The notes below the pieces were generated by a model, which made no database searches, had not been told where the DNA came from, and saw only the letters and a list, made by a program, of their open reading frames with translations. The position numbers and the translations under genes were made by a program. Shown piece by piece: positions 1 to 13,000 of a stretch of 64,000 bases of DNA (positions are counted from its first letter, which is position 1; each line of letters starts with the position of its first letter). Source of the stretch: Udeniomyces pyricola (taxonomy: Eukaryota; Basidiomycota; Tremellomycetes; Cystofilobasidiales; Mrakiaceae); the NCBI GenBank assembly GCA_039545295.1, contig BCIK01000001.1, forward strand, positions 248,001-312,000, in the 5' to 3' direction.

Positions 1-1226
1 AGTGACCATATTGGGGTTTAGTCACTTGTGAGCAGTGATCCGACGCCTGATCTGATGCCTGTATCTTGGTTGACCTCCTCATCTATCTGTTCGTTCACAG
101 CTGCCACCAGTGGGGTGACAACTGGAATCTTGAAGATCTCTCCCTATGGTCGCGCGATGACACCAAAGAAGGTCGTTCAAGGCTTTCCAACGGACGAGGC
201 TCTGTCACTGATCTCTCGCATCAATTAGCTCCCCAGAAATCAACGTCACCGACTTCGATCGCACCGTCCTCTTCGCCTGCTCCCACCTACCCTTCGACGT
301 CTCCCTCCGCAGCGACTCTTGTCGGCAACCAAGCTGCAACGAAAGGAGGCAGCGAAAATCCATTCGACGTCTCAGCGCCTGCCTCTCCCACCAAGCCCGC
401 ATCGTCTCCTGAAGATCTCGGAGGGTCGTTTACCATGCTCCCTCGGCAGAACCCATACACTCTCCCCCAAGACATTCTCACCGACGGAGCCCGAGCTGTC
501 GGCGCATTCTCTCGCCCATACCCGACCGCGACGGTTGGCGTACCGACACGAATTGATTTCGATATCAAGAGCTCAGTCTTCAAGATGACTGTGGAAGTCT
601 ATCCTGGCGAGGTCATCGCTGAAGGAGTCGCGACCGAGATCTACCTTCCTTGGGTTCACTACGCCTCGGACAAACAGTTTGCAACTGTCGACAATGAATT
701 CGGCGTTCGAGCTGACCGAGTCGCTGCCCTGGACCAATCGACCGTCTCGTCTCGCAGAACGGCCGTCAACCCGACAACCATTTCGAGGACTTCATCGCCC
801 ACTATGGGTGGCTCCTCGACCAGTGTCGGTCCTCCCCCGTCGTCGATTCTTGGCCTACATTCTTCCAACCTCCCCATACATCAGCTTGCGCCGGCTCGAC
901 TCCCTGCCTTTGACCTTGCTGTCGACGTTGAAGTCTCTGCCGGTAGGACCGAGCTCTCGGGTCAAACGCTCAAGTGGTTCTACCCTGCCTCCTCGGCACC
1001 CCCGGCAGCTTCCCGTGAGGAGGAAACCGTTGGCGGCGCCATGCCTGGATCGTTTAGCGATGCGACTGGTGGAGGAGGAGGAAACCGATCCAAGGATGGA
1101 CGCACTATCTACGAGATCAAGATCAAGAGGCGAGGAGGTCCTCTCAAGGAGACAGTGGCCGGTGGAGGCACGGAGAAGACGAGCGGCGTTTGGGATCTTT
1201 GCGGTCTGACCAAACTCCTCGGCTGA
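1..1226 (+). CDS. 3' part of GH5 endoglycoceramidase-related / steryl-beta-glucosidase
   Basis: Partial gene entering from the left edge. The probable exons are <1-27 and 101-1226, with an intron at 28-100 (donor GTGAGC, acceptor TTCACAG). The clear match is the segment HQWGDNWNLEDLSLWS straight after the intron, typical of the C-terminal part of fungal EGCrP/Egh1-type GH5 enzymes. These hydrolyse glucosylceramide or ergosteryl-glucoside. The family's C-terminal beta-domain follows (PYPTATVGVPTRIDFD, the acidic VYPGEVIAEG stretch, and LSGQTLKWFYP near the end). Ser/Pro- and Gly-rich loops interrupt it, as is usual in basidiomycete members. The catalytic glutamates lie upstream of the window and cannot be checked. 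The frame of the first 27 bases is compatible in phase but too short to verify. Which substrate class it prefers (sterol or sphingolipid glucoside) cannot be told from this end. Confidence 0.8.
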
Positions 1227-1890
1227 GAGTGCAGACCGAGTCAACATTGAAGACTACTGACACTTCGGTACTCTTCTCTACACATCTCCCTGTTCCTCTT
1301 GTTGAACCTTTCGTTTCCTATGTTGTCATCACATCTTCTTTCTCCTCAATGGACACTTGGTCTTTCCTGTTCATTCCACCATGCTGGTTGTATCCAATCC
1401 CTCCCGTCTCTACTCTTCCTATCTGTTCTCTTTTCTCTCTGCCTCTCTCGTGCTGCCTTTGATATCGACCTCTTCCTCTCATCGTTACACCTCTTATTTG
1501 CTAGACTGGCCCCTCTGTTCGTCCTTTTTTCTTCTGATGCCGTTGATGATCACTGTCGAGTGTATTGAATTGGCTTTATGAAACCCAAGGGTCAAGAAAG
1601 TAAATCCGATACGTCTCTTGAACAAAGTCTGCGTTGCGAGCTGCCGATAAACAACGATGGATTGGGAGCACGGACTCCTTTGCGATCGAAGCCGAGGCCA
1701 AACGAATTAAATGAGCGCGGAAAACGCCACAGGGGGTCCGTCCGGTCTGCTGCTGCATACAATTATGCCATGCAGGACGTTGTTCTTCCCGCCCTTGCCT
1801 TCTTTTGGTTTCATTCCCATTGTCCTCCCACATCCACTCCTTAACCAGTCCTGTCCAACTCAACCGCTTGGTTTCCTCATTTCGCGCTCG
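1227..1890. other. Intergenic: 3' flank of GH5 gene and 5' flank of next gene
   Basis: This stretch has no convincing coding exon. It is pyrimidine-rich between about 1280 and 1530, consistent with a 3' UTR or promoter of fungal type. Open frames here are short and have no recognisable domain. Confidence 0.5.
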
Positions 1891-4800
1891 ATGGGCATCT
1901 TCAGTCGGAACAAAGCCACGCCCGGCTCGGCGTCGTCGTCGTCGTCGACTACGTCCGCCGTCGAGGTTCATCCCGCCGTGCGCGGGCGCGGGACCCAAAA
2001 GCTACGAAACGGGGGAGGCCGAACGGCTCATTCAGGACGACCCCACTCTCCTCCATCTGCTCTCCCGTTCAACCCTGCCTCACCTCCTATCGCACCATCC
2101 CGATCAGATACCTCCTTCCCTCGGTCGACAGCAAGTCATCCGTATTATCTGTCCTCGTTTTCCCGTGAACCATGTCAAGAACTCAATTTCCGCTCCAAGT
2201 CTTCCAACGCTCTCGCCGACGTGTCCAAGCAACCGGTTCCCTCTCTTCCTCCGCTCTCAGCCCTCACCCTCGCTCCGCTTCATTCCCAACAAACCTCCTC
2301 TGATATCACTGGATCTAGTCGACAGTACGGAAGAGCTGACGAGCATCTGAAGATTGCCTCGCGCTTTGCTCGCTCGCCTACAGCCGACGTCTCGCTACGC
2401 AGCCAGCCAAGCCCAAGTTCAGCCGTCCGAGATGGCGCTGAAATTCGAGGCGTTCTCGATCCGAGGATCTACGGCGCCCAGGTGCTTAGTGGTAGAAGTA
2501 GTGGCAGTGTGATCAGGGGAGGTATGGGAAGGGAAGCAGAGGCAGCTTTGCTTGCTGAAAGGAAGAAAAGAAGGGCGGCGACGCTGGCCGCAGCCGCTGG
2601 GAATGACGGGGCCGAGTCGATGAAAAGCAACAAGAGCTCGATGGGAACTGATATCGTCAGGAGTGCGTCAGAGAGGGGCATTCTTTCAGCTGAAGATGTA
2701 TGGGGAGAGGAAAGATCGAGATCGCATGCTCCAAGGAGGACAAGGTCCAGCAGCAACAGCACTACTCAATCGGGGCCGGGGTTCGTTGACTCCACATCTT
2801 CTCGCTTAGTTTCCACTGTCAGTCGTGCAGCGTCACAAAGCATCAGTTCTTCCACGCCTTCTATTCCTCGCCCTCCTACACCACCACCACCGTCACCGGA
2901 CAAAGTTGACTTCCGAGCGCTCGACCGACAGATGAGGGTCGCCCTACCTTTACCTCCCCTTGGCCCGGCTCTCGAGACCATCTCATCAAAGTCCTGTTTC
3001 GACGAAGTCGGCAAACTTGACCCAACGCCGCATGGCTTTCATGATGCCCTCAAGGCCTCCCAACCTCTAGATTCGTCGTGTTCCATTGGACATATCCCCT
3101 TTCGACGCACACCCACGGCCGATTGCTTTGTTTCGTCCCCAGACGAAGTCGCCCCTCCACTCTCGTCGCATACGCTGTCACCCTCCGGACTTTCTTCCAT
3201 CAGTTCTTCTTCGATAGGGCTGTTTTCCACTTCATCATCATCATCGTCAGACATTGTCCCCGCCTGGAAGGCGGCTCAAGAGGCTATTCGACGGCGAGGC
3301 GAGTCTCTTCCCGGATGGACGCCGGCCGTCCTTTTACCGGAATGCAAGGCGTCGAACCCGATACCATGTCAGAATCCACCTTACACAACAGCACCAGGAA
3401 AAATCGAGCGTCCAGTCGTCTCGAGCTCTGATCCTCAAAGGAGGGTCGACTCCCTTGCGAACTTATCGTTTCCACTTCCACCTCTGGATTCGCTTCCATC
3501 GAAATCTTTCCGGCAGAATCATCATATCGTTCCAACCTCGGGAACGGCTTTTCCTCCCACGACTGAGAACTGCTCAATCGCACCTGTCGGTACCGATTCG
3601 TCAATCTTGTCGATTGTTCGGACGCCAGCAATCTCTGCTCCTCCACCTCGACCCCAAAAATCGGAGGCTCGAAGCCGAAGCTCGAGTGCGTCTCAAAGTC
3701 GCAGCTCGAGTATATCTCGGAGTCGAAGCTCCAGCGTATCTCGAGATAGCTGGACTTCTGTTCACTTCGATGGATCCACCGTTCCGCCCGTCCCTCCTGT
3801 CCCTTCCGTACCGATCAAAACTAAATTGTCCCGGCCGTCTTCCCGGTCTGGTTCGATCCCAACCACTTCGACGACAGCTACGATTCATGCTCCAGACCCG
3901 CTACCGTTACCTCTACACCCGGAAGAGAATCTCGAGATTATAGGCTCTCGGACTGCCCGGAGTAGCGCATCCTCGACCTCTCTCGGCTGGCTTCCTTCAA
4001 GCAACCGGAACAAGCCCCACCTCTCGTCCGTGGCACATGCGTTTCGTCGCCTGAGCGTCGACTCCCCACCCGTATCCCCGACCACAAACTCGTCCTCAGG
4101 GCACTCGCATTACATCCGGACGCTTGGCCCTGAGGATCGGACAGATATCGACACAATGCCAAGTGCATGGCCGGCGTTGAGGATCAAAAGCAGCACGTTG
4201 GGGGAGAAAGTAGCGAACAAGATGTCGGCTCTGACAGGTCTTGGTGGGGGAAGAAGCCGGGCGGGCTCAGTCGGGGAGGTGAGCATCCAGTTGAGCTATT
4301 CGAGCTTGTTTGCCTCGGAAACTTTAAGTTTTTACGCATAGCTGATTTCATGCATGTGGTTGTTTGCTCGTGGCTGGTCGCACAGGATTACAGTGATTCA
4401 GAGTCACCCTCTATCTCAGGAGATGGCTATAGCCTTGCCCACCTTCAAACTGACGAAATTGCAGCCGATCCTTTTGCGAAAGCGGACGTCCCAAGACAAT
4501 CAGTCACTCCGCAGTCGAGCATGACCCTGCGCTACGAGGCGACAAAGGAGGAGCATCTCAAGGTGAGTTTGCTTACGATAGGCCAGTTTTGCCATGAACA
4601 TCTTTCAAGGAGCTTGATATGCATGGCATCACTGTGACTTACAAATGGCGATACAATTTCACCTCTAGCTGGCCGATGCTACCGCCAGCCAATCGCCAGG
4701 TTTGATAGACGTTGCGGCTTTGCAAGATCTTCCTCCGCCCCTACCGACACTATCATCTCATGTCGGCAGTCGACTTAAGACAGCTCTTCCACCTCAGGCG

Positions 4801-7045
4801 CCGCTTCCGCGCTCTCAGCACTTGCCGCCCACGCCTCTCGACGAGGACCCAGCATCTCTCACCAGACAACACAGGGCTGGATCAGTCGGTCGATCATCTG
4901 CCAATAAGTCGACTGCATCATCTCGGCCCATGATTCGGCCTGTCTACAGCCACCACCAGCAACATCAATCTCCATTTGCCGCACCGGTCTCCTCCACTAG
5001 CTCCGTGATGCCACACCCAATGACACCTCCGCGCAACATCTCTTCAGTCGAATCCACCCCAGCCAAGGGCTCATCCCCCCTCGCTCGTTCAAATCTTCAA
5101 ACTCCTCCTGATACACCAGAAACCAAGAATTCTCGCGAATTGCTCAGTCTAGCGAGCCATTCCGCCACTAACGTCGATCTCAAGGGCTCTCTTCACTTGG
5201 GACCAGCCCATGTTTCCTTGTTAGAGCCTCCTCTCTCATCCGACTCATCCTCTTTTGGTCACTTGAGCAACGATCATACCTTGGCCTCGACCACGTCTTC
5301 CATCACGACTTGCTTTTCCTCGCCAATTCGATCCAGTCAAACCAAGACCGGTGACCGTGTCGGTCTCTCTCCCATCCAACCATCCCTCAAACGCTTATAT
5401 CGACCGACTACCGATCTTATCCCCCTGGCTTTATCGTTCCGCACTATCCTTTGTAACCTGCTGGACATGCTTGACTTTGCAAGCTGGCAGGGTCTCTATC
5501 ACCTGACTCCAAAGAATCGGCGTGTGATTGAAGGCAAAAGGTCACTAACAGAGGCAGTTCTCTTGCGCTTCTTGAGGGATGTCGGGTACAAAAGCTGGAG
5601 CACGAGTCAATGGGAACAGGAACTGTTACCTCTAAGCCTGGATGTGAGGAACTTTGTTGCGCTTTGCCGAGTCGTGAGCTGATTTGGTCAAAGGTTTCAG
5701 CTTGTCTCCGATGTCTAATCCCCGTTCTGATCTGTTGCACAGGATCTCAACCTGTTCCTTTCTTCGAAATCCATCTCCACTGCCTCTTTCATCGACCAAG
5801 CACGAACTGTTATCTCTGGCCAAGACGCTGCTCTGAAAACCGTCTCGCGTCTGCAAGCGCTAGCAAGGCACCACTCTAGAACAGTGATGCGACTTCGACT
5901 TCAAGCCCTCGCGGCCCAGCGTTCGCAGGCTGTCTCGGGCGGTCCCATGGATGACTTTCGGTCTCCGTACTATCGATTGAACCATGCGGCCAGCTTCCGC
6001 GTCTTTGTACCGAGTAAGGAAGGCGCTTGGTTGAGTGATGCCTCGATCTTGTCATGTGAAGAAGGTACGTCTACTGAACCATGCAACGCCGATGTTGAAG
6101 CCTGTCAGTCGTCTTGTTTCGCTGATTGGATTTTTCTTTGACGCCTTTGTCGCTGACAGAGTGCAAAAAAGCGGGCATTTGGAGCCATCTCCTGCCAGGT
6201 GACATTGTGGTAGACATTGCCGTCTGGGAGCCGTCAAATGGCAACGCCGGAACGCTCGTCTTTGATGGACACTACCTTGTCGATCTTGACTACAGCGTGA
6301 GCTCATTTACCGCGTCGAGCCGCGATTCTGTGCCTTGATTAGAAACTCATCTCATGTACCGCTTGCATTGGTATCTAGTTCTCGGTCATGGGAGAACTCC
6401 CGTCTTTTCTCGACGCATTCCTGTATCCTCCGAGCTACTGGTTCGTTAAACTTCGTCTCTCGCCATCTCGTTGAGCAATTCGGAAGTTGATCTTCTCGCC
6501 TACTTGATGCGACTGCAGGCATAAGGTCCTACGAGCGGGCAGCTCAAATCCGTTACTCCACCTGGACCTATCGGGATCCATCGGTCTCGAGCTCAAAGAG
6601 AACACTAAGGTGTGTGCAAATCATCGCTGGCATCGAAATCAACCACCTTTGCTTGGCAAATGTTCTCTCAGAGAGTCTCTTTCTGTCTGACAATGAGAAA
6701 ATCTTGCTGTTACAGCTCGTTCGCGGCAGATCTAATTCGCAGTCTTTGCTCCAGACCAACAATACCACCATCCCTGTTACTACGGCCGTTTACCGATCGA
6801 CCGTGAAGCTTCAGTCCTCATCGAGACGTTCTCTTCACCCGGCTTGGGTCGGAACTCTCATCATTCTGACGTCGAACTCATCGTCATCCGTTGCCGACGT
6901 CGTCAAGCGGTTTCAAACTCCCGGCCGGACGCCTTGGAGACTGTTGAGAGAGCGGTCGAGACCGGGCGAGATCTGGGTCCGACCTGTTCACGAGGAAGAA
7001 TCGCTCCAGAGGTTCTCATTGACGACGGGACGGCCGAGCGGATGA
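1891..7045 (+). CDS. Large Ser/Pro-rich conserved fungal protein, function unknown
   Basis: Eight exons: 1891-4278, 4386-4562, 4669-5673, 5743-6064, 6160-6296, 6379-6440, 6519-6609 and 6716-7045. They sum to 4512 nt (1503 residues) with consistent phases. Residues 1 to about 1060 are low-complexity Ser/Pro/Arg sequence with RSRSSS-like runs, likely disordered. The C-terminal 400 residues look folded: a helical segment (SFRTILCNLLDMLDFASWQG, LTEAVLLRFLRDVGY), then a beta-rich region with WLSDASILSCEEECKKAG, LLPGDIVVDIAVWE and FDGHYLVDLDYSFSVMGELP. It ends in HPAWVGTLIILTSNSSSSVA and RPGEIWVRPVHEEESL. I recall similar unnamed C-terminal domains in basidiomycetes but cannot name a function. Start choice: first ATG in frame (MGIFSRNKATPG). 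A second long frame overlaps 1979-2350, so the true N-terminus is uncertain. Confidence 0.8.
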
Positions 7046-7910
7046 CTGTTCCCTTTTAACTGTTGAGAGGAAGTAATGTAGTCGAGATTGAGGGGCGTCC
7101 ACCCATGAGTTCGGTCGAAGTTTGGTTCTATTCCTTCATTGTACTTTGTTCTCTACACCATGTAATTAATCTCACTACCCCAGCTTCCATACATTTAACC
7201 CCCCTCCCCTTCCCCCCTCCCCCTCATCCCTGACATGCGCCACTTCAAGTTTGATGTCTTGGGATCTCTCATTCCATATCGTCGATTTTGACCGGTGGCC
7301 TGATTCCAAGCAGGTTCATCATGATCGACTAGTCTGGATAACGGACCAGTACCGATTGTGCTGCATCATAATCATCGCTTTGTTTCTACGATTTTTCTTT
7401 TTCTAGTGTTCTGTGAAGTGGATTTACCTTTGGGCCCTTGTCATCATTCTGGATACATCTTGCTGTCTCCTTTTTTCCTTCCGTTATTCTTTTGCGTTCT
7501 TTTTAGTATGCCGCTTTTCCGATGTTTCCTCGGTCGACTGGTCCGTTCGATCGACTCCGATTGTGTTGCCCTCGCAGAAGTCTGCCCTGCTTGACGTGAT
7601 CTATGCATCGTTGCCACTGAGGACGCTCAAGACTACTTTGCCGTAAGGATGTATTTCAGTCGGAGTATATGATGACGCGTTATTAGAAGATCGAAACGCG
7701 ACGTTGCACGCGTCGCTCCTTAGTCGAAATCGGCCTGATCAGCTGCGACGCGCTTGTGCAGAATACAGGCAAGTTCCCATAGATTTCATCAACCATCATC
7801 AACCATTTAACCATTTAACCATTACCCAACCACCACCGGACACCCATCTCAGCCGCTTCTCCTCTATAGTAGCTCATCAGTCTCTACAGCCCAGCTCGTC
7901 TATCATCGAT
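7046..7910. other. Intergenic, promoter side of the methyltransferase gene
   Basis: 865 bases without a supported gene. They contain a C/T-rich run at about 7199-7226, a short tandem repeat of an 8-mer (AACCATTT) near 7800-7822, and an ordinary pyrimidine-rich leader before the ATG at 7911. Confidence 0.5.
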
Positions 7911-9613
7911 ATGACCCCTATCCGGCCCTTACCCGCCTCTCAAACCAAAGACCAGCCCATTCTTGTCAGTGCAGATATACATTGATATATTTCGTATATA
8001 TGTCAATCAAGCGGACATCTTCTCTTGGTTACCTTGACAGCTCACTTGCGTGGCAAGTCATGGACTGCCAGGCTTCTGCTTGACTTACTTAAAAGAAGAA
8101 GAAGAAGAAGAAAAAAAGCATAGCAACTGACTGACCAGCGTCCTTGTATCATATTACGGCCGTCGACGGAGAATCGAGATGTTGACTATCCATCCACTCT
8201 TTTCTTTCCCTGATCTTGCTCTCGATCTATCTTCCTTTTCCACGCGGCCAGCCATACCCACTTCATCCCACGCTGACGCTGTCGCTGTGTCAACAAGACG
8301 ACAACTCGGCATCTACCGTCGCGACGACTGGATCGACCCTTTGGTTGTCTGGTCAGGTCTTGGCCGCTTACGTGCGTTTTCATCAGACCCGGTCGGAAAG
8401 AGAGAGAAGGCGGATCAGGGGGGAGGGGGGGGGGGAAGAGAGAGAGAAAGGCAGGATCAGATGCTTCTTGCGTTGAAGAGAGAGAGAGAGATCGCCATTT
8501 CCAACACCTTGGCTAACCTTCTTTTTTTTTTTTGTGTGGTTTCTTGGTCGGCAGCTTCTGGACGTGTATGGCAAAGGGAAGGGCAAGCAAAGACAAGAAG
8601 GCGGCAATGTTGGGAAACGCGTCATTGAGCTCGGATCGGGTATCGGTTTGACAGGGTACGTACGTACGTTACGTCGATGCGGAAGGGAGGGAGGAAGGGA
8701 GGGAGGGAGGCGTGATCTTATCTTGATCTCTTCCTTTCTTTCAAGCAAAAGTAACGATGGGAAAGAACTGAACAACGACAGACTTCACCTACGGCATCAT
8801 CTCTGCACGTTGTCTAAAAATCCTTTTGAAAAACCCCCCTCTCTGTTTTGCTTTGAATTCCGCCTCCTCAGATTGACGCTAGCCTCGTTAGGGTTTTCGA
8901 CGCTCCTGACGGATATCCCTTACGTTCTCGAATCGTGTACTCTTCCTAACCTCCGTCGGAACCTCTCCGCTCTCCACGGCGCGTCCCCTTTGAGTTATCC
9001 ACCCGTCATCGAAGCGAGGGAACTCGATTGGACGGTCGATCGGTCCCTTTGGGATTGGAAACGGGGAGGAAACGGGAGTAGCATCACGAGTGACTGGTCT
9101 GATCCTTACACAGTAGCCGCCCAGCAAGTCGACGACGATCATCGTCGTCGTCGTCGTCGTCATCATCAGCATCAAGAGCAGCAGCAGCAGATTAGCCAAG
9201 AACCAGAAAACGTTCCGCGGGAGGAACCTTGCCGGAATCTGATCGAGCCTCCGTTCGATCTCCTCGTCACGACGGATACGATCTACCATCCTATGCTTCT
9301 CCCTGGCCTACTGTCGACCCTCTCCGAACTATCGGTCTATGGTTCCCCTGATGTGGCTGTTCCGTTGATCCTGCTCGCGCTCGAGCGGCGAGATCCAGCG
9401 TTGGTCGAAGGGGCACTAGACGAAGCGCGAAGGAGGGGGTTCGAGTGTAAAGAGGTCGGAAAGGGACGTCTCGCCAAGTCAGTCGAACGCTATCTGGGTT
9501 GGCAGGATAGGGAGGATTGGGAAGGGGTCGAGGTTTGGAAGTTGAGATACAAAGGTGGGCCACCGGCTGTCGTTTCAAACGAGCCAAGCTCGAGCAACCA
9601 GAGTGTCTCCTAG
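7911..9613 (+). CDS. METTL21/EFM-type protein-lysine N-methyltransferase
   Basis: Proposed exons are 7911-7964, 8252-8371, 8555-8655 and 8872-9613; they sum to 1017 nt (338 residues), all in phase. It is a class I SAM-dependent methyltransferase of the Methyltransf_16 family (yeast EFM6/EFM7-like), which methylates lysines on translation factors or chaperones. Evidence in order: QQDDNSA and TGSTLWLSGQVLAAY (N-terminal family motif), VIELGSGIGLTG (SAM-binding motif I, split by an intron after GG), STLLTDIPYVLE (motif II acidic position), PPFDLLVTTDTIYHPML (the D-x-x-Y/D-type substrate motif), and a C-terminal VEVWKLRYK strand. A His/Arg/Gln-rich insert (about residues 183-203) interrupts the fold. 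Exon 1 (MTPIRPLPASQTKDQPIL) and the 287-nt first intron are inferred: the frame carrying QQDDN has no ATG of its own. An alternative start at 8179 lies in the wrong frame. The exact EFM orthologue is not resolved. Confidence 0.75.
8091..8117. repeat. AAG microsatellite
   Basis: Trinucleotide GAA/AAG run followed by a short A-run, inside the proposed first intron of the methyltransferase gene. Confidence 0.9.
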
Positions 9614-10083
9614 TTCTTTGCGGTGACTGAACAACAAAAAAAGGGAGGGGGAGGGGGTCGGGGCCCTAACCAGACGACTGGGCGATTATTTTTCTTTACT
9701 TGCATCGATCCTACATAGGAAAGACAACAAATAGCCCAAACAAGCAAACAACTACTGAGAACAGAGAGTCAGAGGAAGTGATCATTTTGCATGGAGATTG
9801 GGGGGTCAAGCCAGGGAGAGAGACTGGCCAAAGTTTGTTTTTGAATACAAAAAGATTGGGGGTACGCAGTTGAGCCGGAGCAGGTGAGAAAAGGTGGAGG
9901 AAAGCCGCTAGCCGCTACATTGAGGACAAAAGACAAGATTTGAAAGGGGGGGGGGGAGGGGTGTAAAAGGAACAGTGGAATATACAGAGATACATGCACA
10001 AAAAGGAACTAATGCAGGAAGGGAGCATATGACCCGGGGAAGATCAGAGAAAGAAAGACAACATAATACTTGAAGAGTTCTTC
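9614..10083. other. Convergent intergenic region
   Basis: This lies between two 3' ends (methyltransferase on +, GH51 on -). It holds G-rich runs at about 9643-9665 and 9946-9961. No gene is seen. Confidence 0.5.
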
Positions 10084-13000
10084 TTAGTCATTCCTGAAGC
10101 AGCTGTTGACAACTGCGACGGACCAAGCCGGCATCTCGTACACCAACATGCCCTTGTCAGTCGTGGTTTGCATCACCTGGTTCTGGACCAGAACTTCTTG
10201 GCCAGGGACGTTGGCCGCGGTTCGGACACCGTTGGAAGCGACAACATAGTCGATGCTGACGCTCGTCGAATCGGTCGAAAACGCGGTAAAGTCGAGGGTG
10301 ACAGATCGGGTGGCGTTGCCAAAGTTGACGAGCTGGGCAGATGTCAAGCAAAATATCGTAAAAGAAAAAAAAAAAAAAAAAGAAAGAAAAAAGAAGATGA
10401 GCAATCGCATTGACCACGTCTGATGAATTAATGAGAGTAGACGATTGTCCGTACCTTGACAAACGTCTTGTCTTCATCCGACGCGTGAGATACGACGACG
10501 GCAAGCGACGAGTTGGTTCCAGCCGGAAGATTCTCCTCGACCGTGAAGGGGAGGACAGAGTCACCCCGGTAAACGGAGAAGAGCTGATCGTCGAAATAAG
10601 TCACCCGCCGACACAGTAAAATGAAGTCAGCGTTCAAGCCGACTCTAGTGTAGTATGTATTGATGAGCGCCGCACCTTTTGAATGTAGTACGATGCAGAG
10701 AGGTACACGTTACCAGCATCGAACCCAATCAAATTGGGCGACCATTGATGACCTGTCAAAAAGCCATCGGCGACGAGGAGAAGGGAACGATCTTGAAAGT
10801 CAGGCGAGAACTCTGATTACATGGGCAAGCAAGTCCATCCCAGACGTGACTAACGGTTGGTGTTTTCGAGCATAGGTGCGTATGCAGCAGCAAAGACAAG
10901 ATCCTGGAGGAGGAAGCAATGAACCAGAAGAGTAATACTATCTTATCAGCAAAAATCTCCTCACGAGACAAATCATGTATGACCAGGCATTTTCCTCTGC
11001 CCTGATAGGACCATTAGTGACTGAAATGGACTCACCGAGTTTCGCTCCAAGCCAGTCATGAAGGCAGCCTCTCCACAAGCGGCTTCCATCGTCGACCATC
11101 GGAGTCGACCGCAACTGATATCGCCATACAGGCATGATTCATTGGTTCCAGTAACGGCATATTCGCCTGAACAAGGCAAACAAACAGATGGAAAAAGTCG
11201 CATCAGGCCGTCGATCCATGCCTGCAAGGGTTTTCATTTTTCTCGGGATCGTTTGCAAAGGGAACAGTACCTTCAAAGATCTTGAAGCTAGACCGGTTGT
11301 AGTTGTCGTACAAGTTCTTGTTCTCAAAGAACCACTCCGGGGTCTGGTAGACGTGAGCGTCGAGGTACTTGGGCTCTGGGGAAAGTTTAGTCTCGGGATA
11401 AGTAGTAGCGAGGATCTGCAAACAAACGGCAAACAAGAAACCAAACGGAGCGATTGACCGTCGTTATTACGATGAAAAAAAAAAACAAACTTGTCTCGAT
11501 TCCGGAAACCAAAGCTGAAGGCTAAAGGTCATGACTCACTTTGAGATCTGGGAATCGAGCCTGGATGGCGTCATGGAAAGCGGCCCATCGGTAGTCGACG
11601 TAAGATTTGGACGCAAAAAAGTCCTCGTTGCCTTTAAAAAGATCAGATGCGGTTGGTTAAGCAGCCAGGTCAGAGCGGTGCGCCGGTAAAGTCAGTCCAC
11701 GACCTGAAACGTCCTTACCGATTTCGACGTAAGGAACGTTGTAAGGTTCAGGGTGTCCCAGATCCGCTCGCATCTTGCCGTACGTCGTGTCGGCCGCACC
11801 AATAGCAAACTCGATCTGAAGATAAAGATGAAGCAAAATATACCAAGACGTCAGCATAAGGCCTTCAGTCATAGCGTGGTAAACAGGAGGATGACGTACC
11901 TGATCGATAGCAGTCTGCACGTAAGGTCCAAGGTCGGTAGCATTGACGGTCTCTCCTTCGAGTGCGTATCCTTGATTGAAGTGCAAGAAGAGCGAGTATC
12001 AGCCTTGAGCACAGATCAAGTGGTTCAGTTCCAGTATTAGATCATCGAACCACAGCCCACTGACCAGCCCAAACACCTATAGCGAGGACGACGAAGAAAG
12101 CCCTAAAGTTAGCACATTCCAGATACGCTCTAGTCGTGCTGTGGGATGGAGCAGGCACGAACCCATGATGCCCTCGATTCCAAGGTCCTCAATGAGGTCA
12201 AGGTATTCCATCAAACCCATTCCGTCGTCGTTGGGGTAGCTCCAATCGCCCATTCGACCTGGTCGATCGACAAGGGGTCCGATGGTGTTGTTCCAGATCC
12301 ACCGCTGCGAGATGACTTGACCTAGTTCAATGAGTCGGACAGAGGGTTACAAGCGAGGTCTTTCAGTCGACTAGAAAACGAAGACAAAAAAAACTCAACG
12401 CCGTCCTCAAGCTCGAGTGAGCACGAACGGACCTTCGATGTTGTTGCCACCGGGGAATCTAAGCCCAGAGGGGTGAGTGGCCGCGACGGCCTCGGTGATG
12501 TCGATTCGAGCTCCATTCTTACGACCCTCTAAGCGAGACAATGTCCCAAGTAGGACATAGCAATCAGAGAAGAAGAAGTTAAAAGAAAGAAAAAAGAAAG
12601 AAAAAAGTGAAAAAAAAAAACACCAAGAAGAAGGAATACATCAGTACGAATCCTCCCATGCAGACGATCATGATCTTGTTAACGTCGCGCAAGGACACTG
12701 ACTGTAGGTCGGAGGAAACAGAGAGAAGAGAGCAAAGTCCACTTCAGACGCATCGCCCTCAATTTTGAATCGAAGGGTGTTGTTGAGGTTGCATCCATTC
12801 TCGCTGGGCGTCATCTTGGCAGTGTACTCGGTCCACTCAGTCGTCAAGTTGGAAAACGTGGCCGAGCCAAACGAGACCTAGTGCAGTAGAATAGAATGGA
12901 TGAGTATGTAAATCGTTAGCAAACAGCATCTGTGAATCGACTGGGTTCGATAAGATTATCGATGAATATACTGCAGGGGTCCAACATACCGGGTTGGTTG

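Noticed and set aside
8179..8238. ATG at 8179 (MLTIHPLFSFPDLALDL) as start of the methyltransferase
   Set aside because: It lies in a different frame from the family motif QQDDN...WLSGQVL and no GT is available to change frame before that motif.
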